A program made the translations under genes and the position numbers. From Pseudoalteromonas shioyasakiensis (lineage in GTDB: Bacteria; Pseudomonadota; Gammaproteobacteria; Enterobacterales; Alteromonadaceae), in the NCBI RefSeq assembly GCF_001550135.1, contig NZ_LRUE01000024.1:124001-188000 (forward strand): a DNA stretch of 64,000 nucleotides, written 5' to 3'. The notes under the pieces are model-generated. The model was not told the origin of the DNA and did not search any database. It worked only from the letters and a program-made list of their open reading frames with translations. Below are positions 49,237 through 58,912 of the stretch, one piece after another. Every line of letters starts with the position of its first letter. Position 1 is the stretch's first letter.

Positions 49237-50208
49237 ATGGCACTTTATGTAAATACAAATGTTAGTTCATTAAACGCTCAAAGACAATTAATGAATTCTG
49301 GTAACTCACTTGATACATCATTCAAGCGTTTATCATCAGGTCTTCGTATCAACAGCGCAGCTGACGATGCGGCTGGTCTACAAATTTCTGACCGTTTAAC
49401 ATCGCAAATCAACGGTCTTAATCAAGGTAACCGTAACGCGAATGACGGTATCTCTTTAGCGCAAACAGCTGAAGGTTCACTAGACGAAGTAACATCAATG
49501 TTCCAACGTATTCGTACTCTTGCACAACAAGCTGCGAATGGTTCAAACACAGATGAAGACCGCTTAGCGATTCAAGAAGAGATTCGTTCATTATCAGCAG
49601 AGGTTAACCGTGTAGCTGAAGATACAACATTCGGTGGCCAAAACCTTCTTGATGGTTCATACGATGCTAAATTCCAAGTTGGCGCAGATGCTATCCAAAC
49701 GATTGGTTTCAGTATGAAGGATGTAGGCGCAACGACGAATGGTGCTAATGGTATGTCTGCAAACGGTGGCTTTACTATGTCAGGTATTGCTCAAGTTGCA
49801 ACTGCTGTAACAGGTAAGGCGATGTCTAGCCTTGCTGCCGGTATTAGTGGTGTCGATTCTGGTTTAGCACAAGCAAGTGTTGGCTTCTCAAGCTTCGGTG
49901 CAACGACTATCAGTGTGTCTTCACAAGGTAACGCTCAACTTATCATGGCAGGTATGGACTCTCTAATCGCTGTTGTTGATAAAAAGCGTGCGGAGTTAGG
50001 TGCGGTTCAAAATCGTTTCCAATCAACGATTCGTAACCAATCGAATATCTCTGAAAACTTAAGTGCAGCGAAATCACGTATTAAAGACACCGACTTTGCT
50101 CAAGAAACAGCTAACTTAACTAAGATGCAAATCTTACAACAAGCTAGCCAAACAATTTTGAGTCAAGCTAACCAACGCCCTCAAGCGGCACTAAGTTTAT
50201 TAGGTTAA
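49237..50208 (+). CDS. Flagellin 1
   Basis: 323 aa. Conserved D0/D1 ends: [17 protein letters not shown] with [20 protein letters not shown] at the N terminus, and SRIKDTDFAQETANLTK with [14 protein letters not shown] at the C terminus. The variable middle is short, so D2/D3 are largely missing, as in many polar flagellins. A 260-bp stretch (49651-49910) is identical to flagellin 3. Filament subunit; likely glycosylated by the Maf system downstream. Confidence 0.95.
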   Translation: MALYVNTNVSSLNAQRQLMNSGNSLDTSFKRLSSGLRINSAADDAAGLQISDRLTSQINGLNQGNRNANDGISLAQTAEGSLDEVTSMFQRIRTLAQQAANGSNTDEDRLAIQEEIRSLSAEVNRVAEDTTFGGQNLLDGSYDAKFQVGADAIQTIGFSMKDVGATTNGANGMSANGGFTMSGIAQVATAVTGKAMSSLAAGISGVDSGLAQASVGFSSFGATTISVSSQGNAQLIMAGMDSLIAVVDKKRAELGAVQNRFQSTIRNQSNISENLSAAKSRIKDTDFAQETANLTKMQILQQASQTILSQANQRPQAALSLLG

Positions 50209-50256
50209 TAGTTGGGATTTGAGTTAAAGTGAAGTCAAAACTTTGACTTAAAGAAA

Positions 50257-50292
50257 AGCGCCTTTGTCTAATGGGGTATTAACAAAGGCGCT
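50257..50292 (+). terminator. Hairpin after flagellin 1
   Basis: Perfect 11-bp stem AGCGCCTTTGT / ACAAAGGCGCT with a 14-base loop, 48 bases after the stop. No T-run follows; it may protect the flagellin mRNA 3' end, with the stronger terminator at 50426. Confidence 0.6.
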
Positions 50293-50636
50293 AAGATAGG
50301 ATTATAAAGCGGAGGCGCTCAAAATCCTGACAGTAGTGTTCTAACATTTGTAAGAACATAAAATATAAAGCACAGATTATGCCATAATTTGTGTGATTGA
50401 ACCCACTCTTAAACTTATCTCTCTTAAGGCTCCTAAATGGAGCCTTTTTTCATTCCTTTTTAATTTCAATTAATAGTTGGCCTATTAATTGCTCTATTTA
50501 TTTCAAGTTAATTAACTAACAAGCAAAGTGGCAGTTTTTTGCCCCAGGCGACTTAGATTTGCCGCTGTAAGGGTCACTTTGTCAAATTCACTTTTTGAAA
50601 GTGACTTTACTTTGACAGATAAGAAGAGAGTTTATT
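50293..50636. other. Flagellin 1-flagellin 2 intergenic region with leader hairpins
   Basis: About 340 bases without a gene. It holds the terminator at 50426-50450, a GG-N9-GC motif at 50529-50543 that is one base short of a sigma-54 promoter, and nested inverted repeats at 50573-50617 (GTCACTTT pairing with AAAGTGAC, and TGTCAAA with TTTGACA) directly before the flagellin 2 ribosome binding site. No good sigma-28 match was found. Confidence 0.55.
50426..50450 (+). terminator. Terminator between flagellins 1 and 2
   Basis: AAGGCTCC, loop TAAAT, GGAGCCTT followed by T-run to 50450. A strong Rho-independent terminator. Confidence 0.9.
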
Positions 50637-51611
50637 ATGGCTTTATATGTAAATACTAATGTTAGTGCATTAAACGCACAAAGGCAGCTAGATAGAACAG
50701 GTACAGATTTAGATACTTCGTTTAAACGCCTTTCATCAGGCTTGCGTATCAACAGTGCAGCAGATGATGCGGCTGGTTTACAAATATCTGACCGTCTACA
50801 ATCACAAATTTTGGGTTTGAATCAAGGTAACCGAAATGCGAATGATGGTATTTCACTTGCGCAAACAGCTGAAGGTGCGTTAGATGAAATTACTTCAACA
50901 TTCCAACGAATTCGTACTCTTTCTCAGCAAGCTGCAAATGGTTCAAACACCGATGAAGATAGACTCGCAATTCAAGAAGAGATCCGTCAATTATCAGATG
51001 AGGTTAACCGTATTGCAGCTGATACCACATTTGGCGGTCAAAACTTACTCGATGGTAGTTATGAAGCTAGCTTTCAAGTAGGTGCTGATGCTGTTCAAAC
51101 AATTGGCTTTAGTATGAAAAGTGTGGGTGCGACTACGAATGGTCAGGTTTCTATGACGAATAATGGTGGTTTTACCATGTCAGGAATTGCAGCAATCGCT
51201 TCTGCCGTTGGTGGTAAAGGAATGTCTTCGCTTGCGGCTGGTATAAGTAGTGTTTCGTCAGCGCTAACAGAAGCAACGGTTAGTTTCAGCAGTATTACTG
51301 CTGGTGATATCAGTGTTTCAAGCCAAGTGAATGCTCAGCAAGTATTTGCTGCAATGGATGCAATGATCGCTGTAGTAGATAAAAAGCGTGCTGAATTGGG
51401 TGCTGTGCAAAACCGTTTTCAATCAACAATTCGTAACCAAGCGAACATATCAGAAAACTTATCTGCAGCAAAATCACGTATCAAAGATGCTGATTTCGCA
51501 GCTGAAACGGCTAATTTAACTAAAAACCAAATTTTACAGCAAGCAAGCCAAACAATTTTAGGTCAAGCAAATCAACGACCTCAAGCGGCGTTAAGCTTGT
51601 TACAAGGTTAA
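50637..51611 (+). CDS. Flagellin 2
   Basis: 324 aa. Same D0/D1 ends as flagellin 1 ([37 protein letters not shown]) but a different middle (residues about 160-225, with [11 protein letters not shown] and [16 protein letters not shown]). It does not share the identical block of flagellins 1 and 3. Ends in QG instead of G. Has its own leader with hairpins. Confidence 0.95.
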   Translation: MALYVNTNVSALNAQRQLDRTGTDLDTSFKRLSSGLRINSAADDAAGLQISDRLQSQILGLNQGNRNANDGISLAQTAEGALDEITSTFQRIRTLSQQAANGSNTDEDRLAIQEEIRQLSDEVNRIAADTTFGGQNLLDGSYEASFQVGADAVQTIGFSMKSVGATTNGQVSMTNNGGFTMSGIAAIASAVGGKGMSSLAAGISSVSSALTEATVSFSSITAGDISVSSQVNAQQVFAAMDAMIAVVDKKRAELGAVQNRFQSTIRNQANISENLSAAKSRIKDADFAAETANLTKNQILQQASQTILGQANQRPQAALSLLQG

Positions 51612-51647
51612 AATTTAAAAAATAGTTAAAAAATTTACAAATAAAGC

Positions 51648-51674
51648 TAAAGCTTTCGCTTTATCAGACGATAA
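51648..51674 (+). promoter_or_regulatory. Sigma-28 type promoter for flagellin 3
   Basis: TAAA, 15 bases, GACGATAA: one mismatch to the consensus at exact spacing. It lies inside a short inverted repeat (ATAAAGC / GCTTTAT) and about 100 bases before the ATG. Confidence 0.78.
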
Positions 51675-51773
51675 ACGTGTTAGAGAACTATCAATCTAGG
51701 ACTCTATGTCGGTTAAATAGCAGGGTAGGGGTATCCCGCTGTTTAGCTATAAAATGATAAAGCGGAGGCTAAT

Positions 51774-52745
51774 ATGGCTTTATATGTAAACACTAATGTG
51801 AGTTCTTTGAACGCACAGCGCCAGCTAATGAAATCTGGTAACTCATTAGATACTTCTTTCCAACGCCTTTCATCAGGCTTACGCATTAACAGCGCAAAAG
51901 ACGATGCTGCAGGTATGCAGATTGCTAACCGTCTTACAAGCCAAGTTAATGGTTTAACGCAAGGTAACCGAAATGCGAACGATGGTATCTCTTTAGCGCA
52001 AACAGCTGAGGGGGCACTAGACGAAGTAACATCAATGTTCCAACGTATTCGTACGCTTGCACAACAAGCGTCGAATGGTTCGAATACTGATGAAGACCGT
52101 TTAGCACTTCAAGAAGAAATTCGCTCTCTTTCTGAAGAAGTGAATCGTGTCGCCGAAGATACTACTTTCGGTGGTCAAAACCTACTAGATGGTTCATACG
52201 ATGCTAAATTCCAAGTTGGCGCAGATGCTATCCAAACGATTGGTTTCAGTATGAAGGATGTAGGCGCAACGACGAATGGTGCTAATGGTATGTCTGCAAA
52301 CGGTGGCTTTACTATGTCAGGTATTGCTCAAGTTGCAACTGCTGTAACAGGTAAGGCGATGTCTAGCCTTGCTGCCGGTATTAGTGGTGTCGATTCTGGT
52401 TTAGCACAAGCAAGTGTTGGCTTCTCAAGCTTCGGTGCAACGACTATTAGCGTTTCAACACAAGGTAATGCACAACTCATTATGGCTGGAATGGATTCTC
52501 TAATCGCTGTTGTTGATAAAAAGCGTGCGGAGTTAGGTGCGGTCCAAAATCGATTCCAATCAACAATCCGTAACCAATCTAATATCTCTGAAAACTTAAG
52601 TGCTGCGAAATCACGTATCCAAGATACAGACTTTGCGACTGAAACAGCTAACTTAACCAAGATGCAAATCTTACAACAAGCTAGCCAATCAATCTTAAGC
52701 CAAGCAAATCAACGCCCTCAAGTAGCACTTTCACTACTAGGCTAA
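51774..52745 (+). CDS. Flagellin 3
   Basis: 323 aa. Conserved flagellin ends; differs from flagellin 1 at several N-terminal residues (SAKDDAAGMQIANRL) and at many silent sites, yet 52188-52447 is base-for-base the same as 49651-49910. Filament subunit. GCGGAGG precedes the ATG. Confidence 0.95.
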   Translation: MALYVNTNVSSLNAQRQLMKSGNSLDTSFQRLSSGLRINSAKDDAAGMQIANRLTSQVNGLTQGNRNANDGISLAQTAEGALDEVTSMFQRIRTLAQQASNGSNTDEDRLALQEEIRSLSEEVNRVAEDTTFGGQNLLDGSYDAKFQVGADAIQTIGFSMKDVGATTNGANGMSANGGFTMSGIAQVATAVTGKAMSSLAAGISGVDSGLAQASVGFSSFGATTISVSTQGNAQLIMAGMDSLIAVVDKKRAELGAVQNRFQSTIRNQSNISENLSAAKSRIQDTDFATETANLTKMQILQQASQSILSQANQRPQVALSLLG

Positions 52746-52754
52746 TATTTGTTT

Positions 52755-52800
52755 TATAAGTCACTTCAGACTCAGGAAATTTGCTTTGAAGTGGCTTATA
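52755..52800 (+). terminator. Hairpin between flagellin 3 and flaG
   Basis: A 14-bp stem (TATAAGTCACTTCA with its complement, one G-T) and an 18-base loop just after the flagellin 3 stop. No T-run follows; it may be a partial terminator or 3' stabiliser. Confidence 0.5.
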
Positions 52801-52831
52801 CTTAACGAGTAAGATATTAAGAGGTGTTACT

Positions 52832-53254
52832 ATGATAGATCTTAATTCAACACAAAGGTCTAACGATAACCTTGCTACCAGTGGAAATTCTGCAAATTTA
52901 AAAGCTGAAATCGATGATATTAAAGCAAATAAAGGCACAGAACTTGCTGGAAGAGAGGCGGTGGATATTGAGCTGGTTTCTAAACAAAATGAGCAAAAAG
53001 ACAAAAAAGATCTAATTGCCGAAGTAAAACAAAACTTAGAAAAGCTTAATAGTTATATCCCAGTTACATCAACAAATTTAATTTTTGAATTTGATGAAAA
53101 AGGGGATCCACCCATTATCAAAGTTCTTGATAAAGAAAATGATGAAGTAATTCGAGAGATTCCAACAGAAGAATTTCGCGAAGTAGCTAAAGCTTTAGAA
53201 GAATTTGCCGATAAATTAAGCAATAAAGGTTTGTTGTTCGATAGAACAGCGTAG
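52832..53254 (+). CDS. flaG: Flagellar protein FlaG
   Basis: 140 aa. Polar N-terminal half and conserved C-terminal FlaG domain with NLIFEFDEKG, IKVLDKENDEVIREIPTEEF in parts. Its loss lengthens filaments in some polar flagellates; precise role is unclear. Precedes fliD by 26 bases, as in Vibrio. Confidence 0.9.
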   Translation: MIDLNSTQRSNDNLATSGNSANLKAEIDDIKANKGTELAGREAVDIELVSKQNEQKDKKDLIAEVKQNLEKLNSYIPVTSTNLIFEFDEKGDPPIIKVLDKENDEVIREIPTEEFREVAKALEEFADKLSNKGLLFDRTA

Positions 53255-53280
53255 CAATACAGTTTTTTAGGAGTATTACA

Positions 53281-54684
53281 ATGGCATTAATTACATCTGC
53301 TGGGGTTGGTTCTGGACTTGATCTAGAAAGCATCATCAGTGCGACACTATCAGCTGAAAATACACCTAAATTACAAGCTTTTGCGGAGAAAGAAGAGACT
53401 TTACAGGTAGAGCTTTCGTCTTTAGGTGAAGTTAAGTCTGCAATGTCAAAGCTTCAGGACACTATTGAAAAGTTAGCTGATATAGATAACTTTAACAAGC
53501 GTGTTGCTAACATAAAGCAACCGACTAGTGATGATGGTGACCTCATATCTGTAACACCAACTTCAGATATTACCCCAGGGGATTTCAATATTGAAGTGAT
53601 TGAGCTTGCTCAGGGTAGTCGTGCTACCTCAAATGCTGGTCTATTTACTTCAACAGACGATGTTGTTACAGCTTCTGGCGGTACTTTATCTTTTGCTGCT
53701 GGTGATAAGAGCTTTGATTTAACGCTTGATGCAGGTGCGACCTTAGCGGATTTACGTGATGCTATTAATGATTCAGATGAGAACTTCGGTGTCACTGCAA
53801 ACATCATTAATACGGGCACGGAGTCTAAACTTGTTCTCACATCAAATGTATCAGGTGCAGGTAATGATTTAGTTATTACCAACGATACTGCCGAACTTGA
53901 TAATGTTTCGACACTCGCTAATGATGGTGTTACTGCAGGTGGAATTGCAATTGCTTCAGGTGATGAAGCTAAAAGTGCAGAAATCAAAGTTGATGGTATT
54001 TCAATTGTTAATGATACCAATACTTTTAAAGATGCTGTGCAAGACATGACTATAGTTGCAAAGCGACAAAGTGTTGACGGTGAAACTGCAAAGTTATCTG
54101 TTGAAGTAGATAGAGAGAGCGTCACAGCTTTAGTCGATGAATTTATCACAAATTATAATAATCTAATCGGTCAAATAGGCCTACAAACGCGTATTGGCAA
54201 ACCTTTAAACGCAGATTCAACAATTCGTTCATTCGATTCCCAGCTTGTTAATGCCCTTTCAACTCCAATTTCTGATGCTGGTCCATTTTCAAGTATCTTT
54301 GATATTGGTTTAGGTGTTGATAAAGAAGGTTACCTTGAAAAGTCGAGCTTAGTTCGTAGTTTAAACGAAGCTATGGATGAAAATTACGATAATATTGGCA
54401 AGGCTTTTGCAGGTGATGATGGGATAGCAAAGCAATTAGAGTCTCTTTTTGACAATTATTTAGACTCTAAAGGAATCATGAATCAACGAGAAACTAGTTT
54501 AAATTCTCAACTAGACGATCTTGAAGATGATGTTCTTAACCATGAATATAGAATGGAAGAGTTAGAAGCAAGGCTTCGTCAGCAATATGCAGGCTTAGAT
54601 GTGTTGTTAGCGCAAATGCAGTCAACTCAAACGTACTTAAGTGCACAACTTTCTAGTCTTCCAGGCTTTACTAAATCTTCTTAA
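53281..54684 (+). CDS. fliD: Filament cap protein FliD (HAP2)
   Basis: 467 aa. N-terminal ITSAGVGSGLDLESIISATLSAE in parts, an Ig-like middle, and C-terminal coiled segment with EYRMEELEARLRQQYAGLDVLLAQMQSTQTYL in parts. Caps the filament and folds flagellin subunits. In the flaG-fliD-fliS run. Confidence 0.94.
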   Translation: MALITSAGVGSGLDLESIISATLSAENTPKLQAFAEKEETLQVELSSLGEVKSAMSKLQDTIEKLADIDNFNKRVANIKQPTSDDGDLISVTPTSDITPGDFNIEVIELAQGSRATSNAGLFTSTDDVVTASGGTLSFAAGDKSFDLTLDAGATLADLRDAINDSDENFGVTANIINTGTESKLVLTSNVSGAGNDLVITNDTAELDNVSTLANDGVTAGGIAIASGDEAKSAEIKVDGISIVNDTNTFKDAVQDMTIVAKRQSVDGETAKLSVEVDRESVTALVDEFITNYNNLIGQIGLQTRIGKPLNADSTIRSFDSQLVNALSTPISDAGPFSSIFDIGLGVDKEGYLEKSSLVRSLNEAMDENYDNIGKAFAGDDGIAKQLESLFDNYLDSKGIMNQRETSLNSQLDDLEDDVLNHEYRMEELEARLRQQYAGLDVLLAQMQSTQTYLSAQLSSLPGFTKSS

Positions 54685-54724
54685 TTATAGCTAGTTTCTT
54701 TATCGTTTACGTATAAGGTGAACC

Positions 54725-55153
54725 ATGTACAACGCAAAAGTAAAAAATTACCAAAAGGAAGCACTTAAAACTCGCCTTGCAGGTGCTGACCGCTACGAAA
54801 TTATTCAAATGTTGATGGCAGGCGCTGTTGAGAAGATGGTACTTGCAAAAGTAGCCATCGAAAAAAAACACCTTGAAGCCAAGAGTGAACACCTATCAAA
54901 AGCATCAGCGATAATTGAAGCACTTAGAGGGTGTTTAGATTTTGATGCTGGTGGTGAAGTAACTGAAAACCTTTATGCATTGTATTCGTACATGATTGAT
55001 AGATTGTTAGATGCAAGTATCAAGAATGATCCAACCATTATTGACGAAGTAAGTGGCTTACTAAAAGAAATTAAGTCTGCATGGGACGCAATTCCTCATG
55101 AAGTAAGAGAACAAACTTTAAGAGATAATGGCGCTGACGCAAATGTCGGATAG
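54725..55153 (+). CDS. fliS: Flagellin export chaperone FliS
   Basis: 142 aa, helical. Family motif YNAKVKNYQKEALKTRLAGADRYEIIQMLMAGAVEKM in parts, and EALRGCLDFDAGGEVTENLYALYSYM in parts. Binds the flagellin C terminus before export. Overlaps the next small gene. Confidence 0.94.
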   Translation: MYNAKVKNYQKEALKTRLAGADRYEIIQMLMAGAVEKMVLAKVAIEKKHLEAKSEHLSKASAIIEALRGCLDFDAGGEVTENLYALYSYMIDRLLDASIKNDPTIIDEVSGLLKEIKSAWDAIPHEVREQTLRDNGADANVG

Positions 55154-55442
55154 TCAATTTTCCCAACTTGAAAATCAAATTGAGATACTTAACGCTCATT
55201 TAGACAAAAACAACCTTGATGCCTTCAACGCAAGCTTTATAGAGTTTGACCAAAAAGTAAGGTCACTATTTGGTAATATCAATAACTTATCACCTGAAAA
55301 TGTTAGGCGTTGTGAAGAAATTTTTAGTAAATTTGGCGCGTTGCTGCAACGCGCTGAAGGTCAAAAAAAGAATTTAGCAAAGCAAATAGGTGTTCATTTA
55401 AGTAATCAAAAAAAGCTTAACATATATAAAAGCATCAAGTAG
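55128..55442 (+). CDS. Small helical protein, FliT-like
   Basis: Up to 104 aa; the start is ATG 55128 or ATG 55143, both inside fliS. Wholly helical, with a coiled-coil-prone region and a basic C terminus. In polar flagellates a short FliT/FlaI-type gene occupies this place after fliD/fliS, so a chaperone role for FliD is likely. Sequence recognition alone is weak. Confidence 0.6.
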   Translation: MALTQMSDSQFSQLENQIEILNAHLDKNNLDAFNASFIEFDQKVRSLFGNINNLSPENVRRCEEIFSKFGALLQRAEGQKKNLAKQIGVHLSNQKKLNIYKSIK

Positions 55443-55452
55443 GTAAAGAATA

Positions 55453-57537
55453 ATGACAACACAAAAATCTGTTGAAGCTCAATTAGAATCACTTTCAGAG
55501 CAGCTTGAAGCGAAGTTAGAAAAACAGCAGAAAGAACAAATATTTGCAGAAAAAGCTAATCTAATGTTTGAGCGTAACCTATTGGCATTCAAACAGTTTT
55601 TTCCTGAAATTTACGATAGGTTTTTACACTATAATCCAGGCGAAAAATTTCAGCTACTCCTCAATGAAAATGGCACCGCTAATATAATAGATTATGAAAC
55701 CGGGGTGCCAATGTACTCGGAAGATCCAATAAGTCAGGCAAAAGAACAGGCTGAAAAAAATATAAATGCCCCAATTCTTGGGCGTACAGACCATTCAAAA
55801 GTTTCATTAATTGAAAATCCCCTTGATTTTTGCCATATCAAATTAATGAAAAATATGGGCTCGGTTTATTTGGAAGCAAAACAAGAACTCGAATTAAACA
55901 ATACGCTTGATGAAGTTATGCCTAGCTTGATTGTCTTTGGCATAGGTTTGGGATATCACTTACCGTACCTGCTTGATAGTAAGAAAATTAGCTTTATAAA
56001 TATTTTGGAGCCAAACGAAGACTATTTTTTTGCAAGTCTATTCGTTACTGATTGGCAGGAAATTTTAGAACATGTCAATCAAAGTGGTAGTTATCTTTAT
56101 TTAGGCATTGGCAAAACAGAAGTCGAAATTTTTCAAGATATTTATGAGCGCTCAAGAAATGTTGGTGTTGCATCAGTTAGTTTTACTTGGTTCTATCAGC
56201 ACTACCCATCTGTAACTGTTAATAACTGGATTAATCAATTTAAAGTTAATTTTCATCAATTTTTTACAGGTTTTGGCTTTTTTGATGATGCACTTATGGG
56301 AGTTGCCCACACATTGGGTAATGTCGATAATGGCCTCAACCTTATGGTTAATCATTTAAGTCAAGTTAGCGTCCCAAAATATGATAATTTTCCAATTGTT
56401 ATAATTGCTAATGGCCCATCTTTAGATAAAGAAATTGAAGCTCTTCAAAGTATTAAAGATAAAGTCGTTATCTTTTCATGTAATTCAGCTTCTACAGCGT
56501 TGATCCAATATGGAATTATTCCCGACTTTCATGTTGCATTAGAGCGTACAGAACAGACATATCATTTTCTCAAGGATTACCTCCCAGAATCTGCTCGAAG
56601 CAAGATTAACTTTTTGACAACTAATGTGATGCATCCTAGCGTATCAAGTCTTTTCCCTTGGACTGGCTTTGGATTAAAAGGTAATGAGTCTGCTACGCAA
56701 TTAATTCAATTATCACAGGTATTAGGCAAGCATGAATTTACGGGAAGTCTTTCATATTGTAACCCGCTAGTTGGCAACACAGCACTTAGTTTTGCATGTC
56801 ATTTGAATTTCAAAAATATTTATTTATTTGGTGTTGATAATGGTTATATAGATGAAACCCATCACCACTCTAAATCAAGTTTTTACTACAATGACAAAGG
56901 CGAAACAGTCCATCAACCTTTAAAGATGGGTAAGCAAATAGTACTGCCTGGAAACTTTGCACCTTCTGTTTTAACTGATGAATTTATGAGTGTTGGTAAC
57001 AGCCAAATGGAGAAACTCGTCGATTTATTTGTGCCAAAAGGTACACATTTCTTTAATTGTAGTAATGGTGCAAAAATTAAAGGGGCAATACCTTTAAAGT
57101 CAGAGGATATTTTCCTAGAGAATACTCAAATTGATAAACATGAGGTTATTGAATTTATCAAATCCACTAAATTCTCAGCTCCATATGATGCAGAGAAAGT
57201 TGAGTCATATTTGCAATACAATGAATTTGAAGAGTTTTGTTCTACGTTTGCAAATATACTAAAAGAAGATGTAAGCACTCGAGGTGATGCGTTAGATGCA
57301 TTACTTAAAAGTATTCGCTATCTCTATTCATTTAAAGATAATGCAAAATATTTAAATATTTTTCTAATGATGGAAGGGGAAACCTTATACACGACAGCTC
57401 TTTTGATATCTCTGTTGTACAACTTTGGGGATGAAGAGCAAATAATGCCTTACTATTTAAAAGCACTCCAGCATTGGATTGAGTTTATTGATTCGGCACC
57501 TGAGTACTACAAAGCTAATATTCGCTTGTGCAAGTAA
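55453..57537 (+). CDS. Motility-associated glycosyltransferase Maf
   Basis: 694 aa. Central DUF115/MAF_flag10 domain with PIVIIANGPSLDKEIEAL, VIFSCNSASTALIQYGI and PDFHVALERTEQTY in parts (about 310-370), and FGVDNGYIDETHHH near 460. Maf proteins attach nonulosonic acids to Ser/Thr of flagellin. It starts 10 bases after the FliT-like gene and leads the glycan synthesis genes, which ties the sugar to the flagellum. Confidence 0.88.
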   Translation: MTTQKSVEAQLESLSEQLEAKLEKQQKEQIFAEKANLMFERNLLAFKQFFPEIYDRFLHYNPGEKFQLLLNENGTANIIDYETGVPMYSEDPISQAKEQAEKNINAPILGRTDHSKVSLIENPLDFCHIKLMKNMGSVYLEAKQELELNNTLDEVMPSLIVFGIGLGYHLPYLLDSKKISFINILEPNEDYFFASLFVTDWQEILEHVNQSGSYLYLGIGKTEVEIFQDIYERSRNVGVASVSFTWFYQHYPSVTVNNWINQFKVNFHQFFTGFGFFDDALMGVAHTLGNVDNGLNLMVNHLSQVSVPKYDNFPIVIIANGPSLDKEIEALQSIKDKVVIFSCNSASTALIQYGIIPDFHVALERTEQTYHFLKDYLPESARSKINFLTTNVMHPSVSSLFPWTGFGLKGNESATQLIQLSQVLGKHEFTGSLSYCNPLVGNTALSFACHLNFKNIYLFGVDNGYIDETHHHSKSSFYYNDKGETVHQPLKMGKQIVLPGNFAPSVLTDEFMSVGNSQMEKLVDLFVPKGTHFFNCSNGAKIKGAIPLKSEDIFLENTQIDKHEVIEFIKSTKFSAPYDAEKVESYLQYNEFEEFCSTFANILKEDVSTRGDALDALLKSIRYLYSFKDNAKYLNIFLMMEGETLYTTALLISLLYNFGDEEQIMPYYLKALQHWIEFIDSAPEYYKANIRLCK

Positions 57538-57591
57538 AGTCATTTAAACGAGTAGTTGCGAATTCTTTTTTCACTTTTAGCGGATTTATTA

Positions 57592-58911
57592 ATGAATAAT
57601 AAAAAATTAGAAAAAAGCTTATCTTTACAAAAAAAAGCAAAGTCAATCATCCCTGGCTTAACCCAATTGCTTTCTAAGCGACCAGATATGTTTAGTACCA
57701 ATATTTGGCCTGGGTATTTTTCTAAATCAAAGGGATGCCAAGTTTGGGATCTTGATGGTAATGAGTACCTCGATATGTCTATTTCGGGTATCGGTGCAAA
57801 TATTCTAGGTTATGCGGTAGATGAAGTTGATGATGCGGTTATTAACTCTATTCGCAATGGGGTTAGTTCTAGCTTAAATTGCCCTGAGGATGTTGAGCTT
57901 GCTGAGAAGTTATTAGAATTACACCCTTGGTCTGAAGAAGTTAGATATGCCCGTTGTGGCGGTGAAGCAATGACTGTCGCAGTGCGTATTGCACGAGCAG
58001 CAACAGGTAAAGATAAAATTGCTTTTAGTGGTTATCATGGGTGGCATGATTGGTACTTATCTGCCAATGTTACAAGTAATAGTAATCTTAACGACCATTT
58101 AATTCCTGGCCTTTCACCTAAAGGTGTTCCAAAAGCGCTAGCAGGAACAGCACTCCCTTTTCCTTTTAATGATATCGAAGCGCTAGAGCAGTTAGTTGCA
58201 GAAAATGGTGATGAGCTTGCTGCTATCGTGATGGAGCCAATGAGAAATTTTGCCCCATCTGAAGAATACTGGCAGCAAGTTGAGGCGATTGCAGCACGAT
58301 TAAATATCCCATTAATTATTGATGAAATATCTATGGGCTTTAGGATCAACTGTGGCGGATCGCATTTGAAGCTGGGTATTAATCCTGATATTGCAGTTTT
58401 TTCTAAGGCAATGGCTAATGGCTATGCTATGGCTGCCGTAATAGGCAAGTCTAAATGGATGGATGCAGCACAAACTAGTTTTATATCTAGCACTATGTGG
58501 ACTGAACGAGTAGGGCCTACTGCTGCATTAGCAACGATTAACTATTACGAGCAACACCAAGTCCATGAGCATCTAGCTGTAATCGGTGCAAAAATTAAGG
58601 ATGGCTGGCTAAGTTTAGCGCAAAAGCATGGCCTTGAAATTCATGTTTCTGGTATTGATGCCCTTTGCCACTTTAGTTTAAAGAATGAAAACTTTTTGAC
58701 GCTTAAATCCTACTTTATTGAGAAAATGTTAGAGCAAGGTGTATTAGCAACTAATATGTTTTACTGCATGTATGCGCACAAAAAGCACCACGTTGAGACT
58801 TATTTAAAAGCGGTTGATAATGCGTTTTCTGCCATAGCCGATGCGATTGAAAACCCAGAGTTACTGGCACATGTTATTCCATCAACCTCGGGCTTTAAAA
58901 GGCTGAATTAA
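57592..58911 (+). CDS. Class III (glutamate-semialdehyde-aminomutase-like) PLP aminotransferase
   Basis: About 439 aa from ATG 57592; a non-ATG-rich extension to 57556 is unlikely. Fold-type I: GCQVWDLDGNEYLDMSISG in parts, FSGYHGWHDWY, IIDEISMGFR and the PLP lysine in VFSKAMANGYAMAA (about residue 275). It resembles HemL but lies in a sugar locus, so it probably aminates a glycan precursor or an acyl-group precursor. It is not PseC, which is of the DegT family. Ends 1 base before the GNAT gene. Confidence 0.82.
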   Translation: MNNKKLEKSLSLQKKAKSIIPGLTQLLSKRPDMFSTNIWPGYFSKSKGCQVWDLDGNEYLDMSISGIGANILGYAVDEVDDAVINSIRNGVSSSLNCPEDVELAEKLLELHPWSEEVRYARCGGEAMTVAVRIARAATGKDKIAFSGYHGWHDWYLSANVTSNSNLNDHLIPGLSPKGVPKALAGTALPFPFNDIEALEQLVAENGDELAAIVMEPMRNFAPSEEYWQQVEAIAARLNIPLIIDEISMGFRINCGGSHLKLGINPDIAVFSKAMANGYAMAAVIGKSKWMDAAQTSFISSTMWTERVGPTAALATINYYEQHQVHEHLAVIGAKIKDGWLSLAQKHGLEIHVSGIDALCHFSLKNENFLTLKSYFIEKMLEQGVLATNMFYCMYAHKKHHVETYLKAVDNAFSAIADAIENPELLAHVIPSTSGFKRLN

Positions 58912-58912
58912 G

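Noticed and set aside
50257-50292. Hairpin after flagellin 1 as a small RNA gene
   Set aside because: No promoter or T-run is visible; a 3' mRNA structure is the simpler reading.
57592-58911. HemL, glutamate-1-semialdehyde aminomutase of haem synthesis
   Set aside because: It resembles HemL, but lies within a one-direction sugar operon between Maf and a GNAT gene; a glycan-linked role is more likely.
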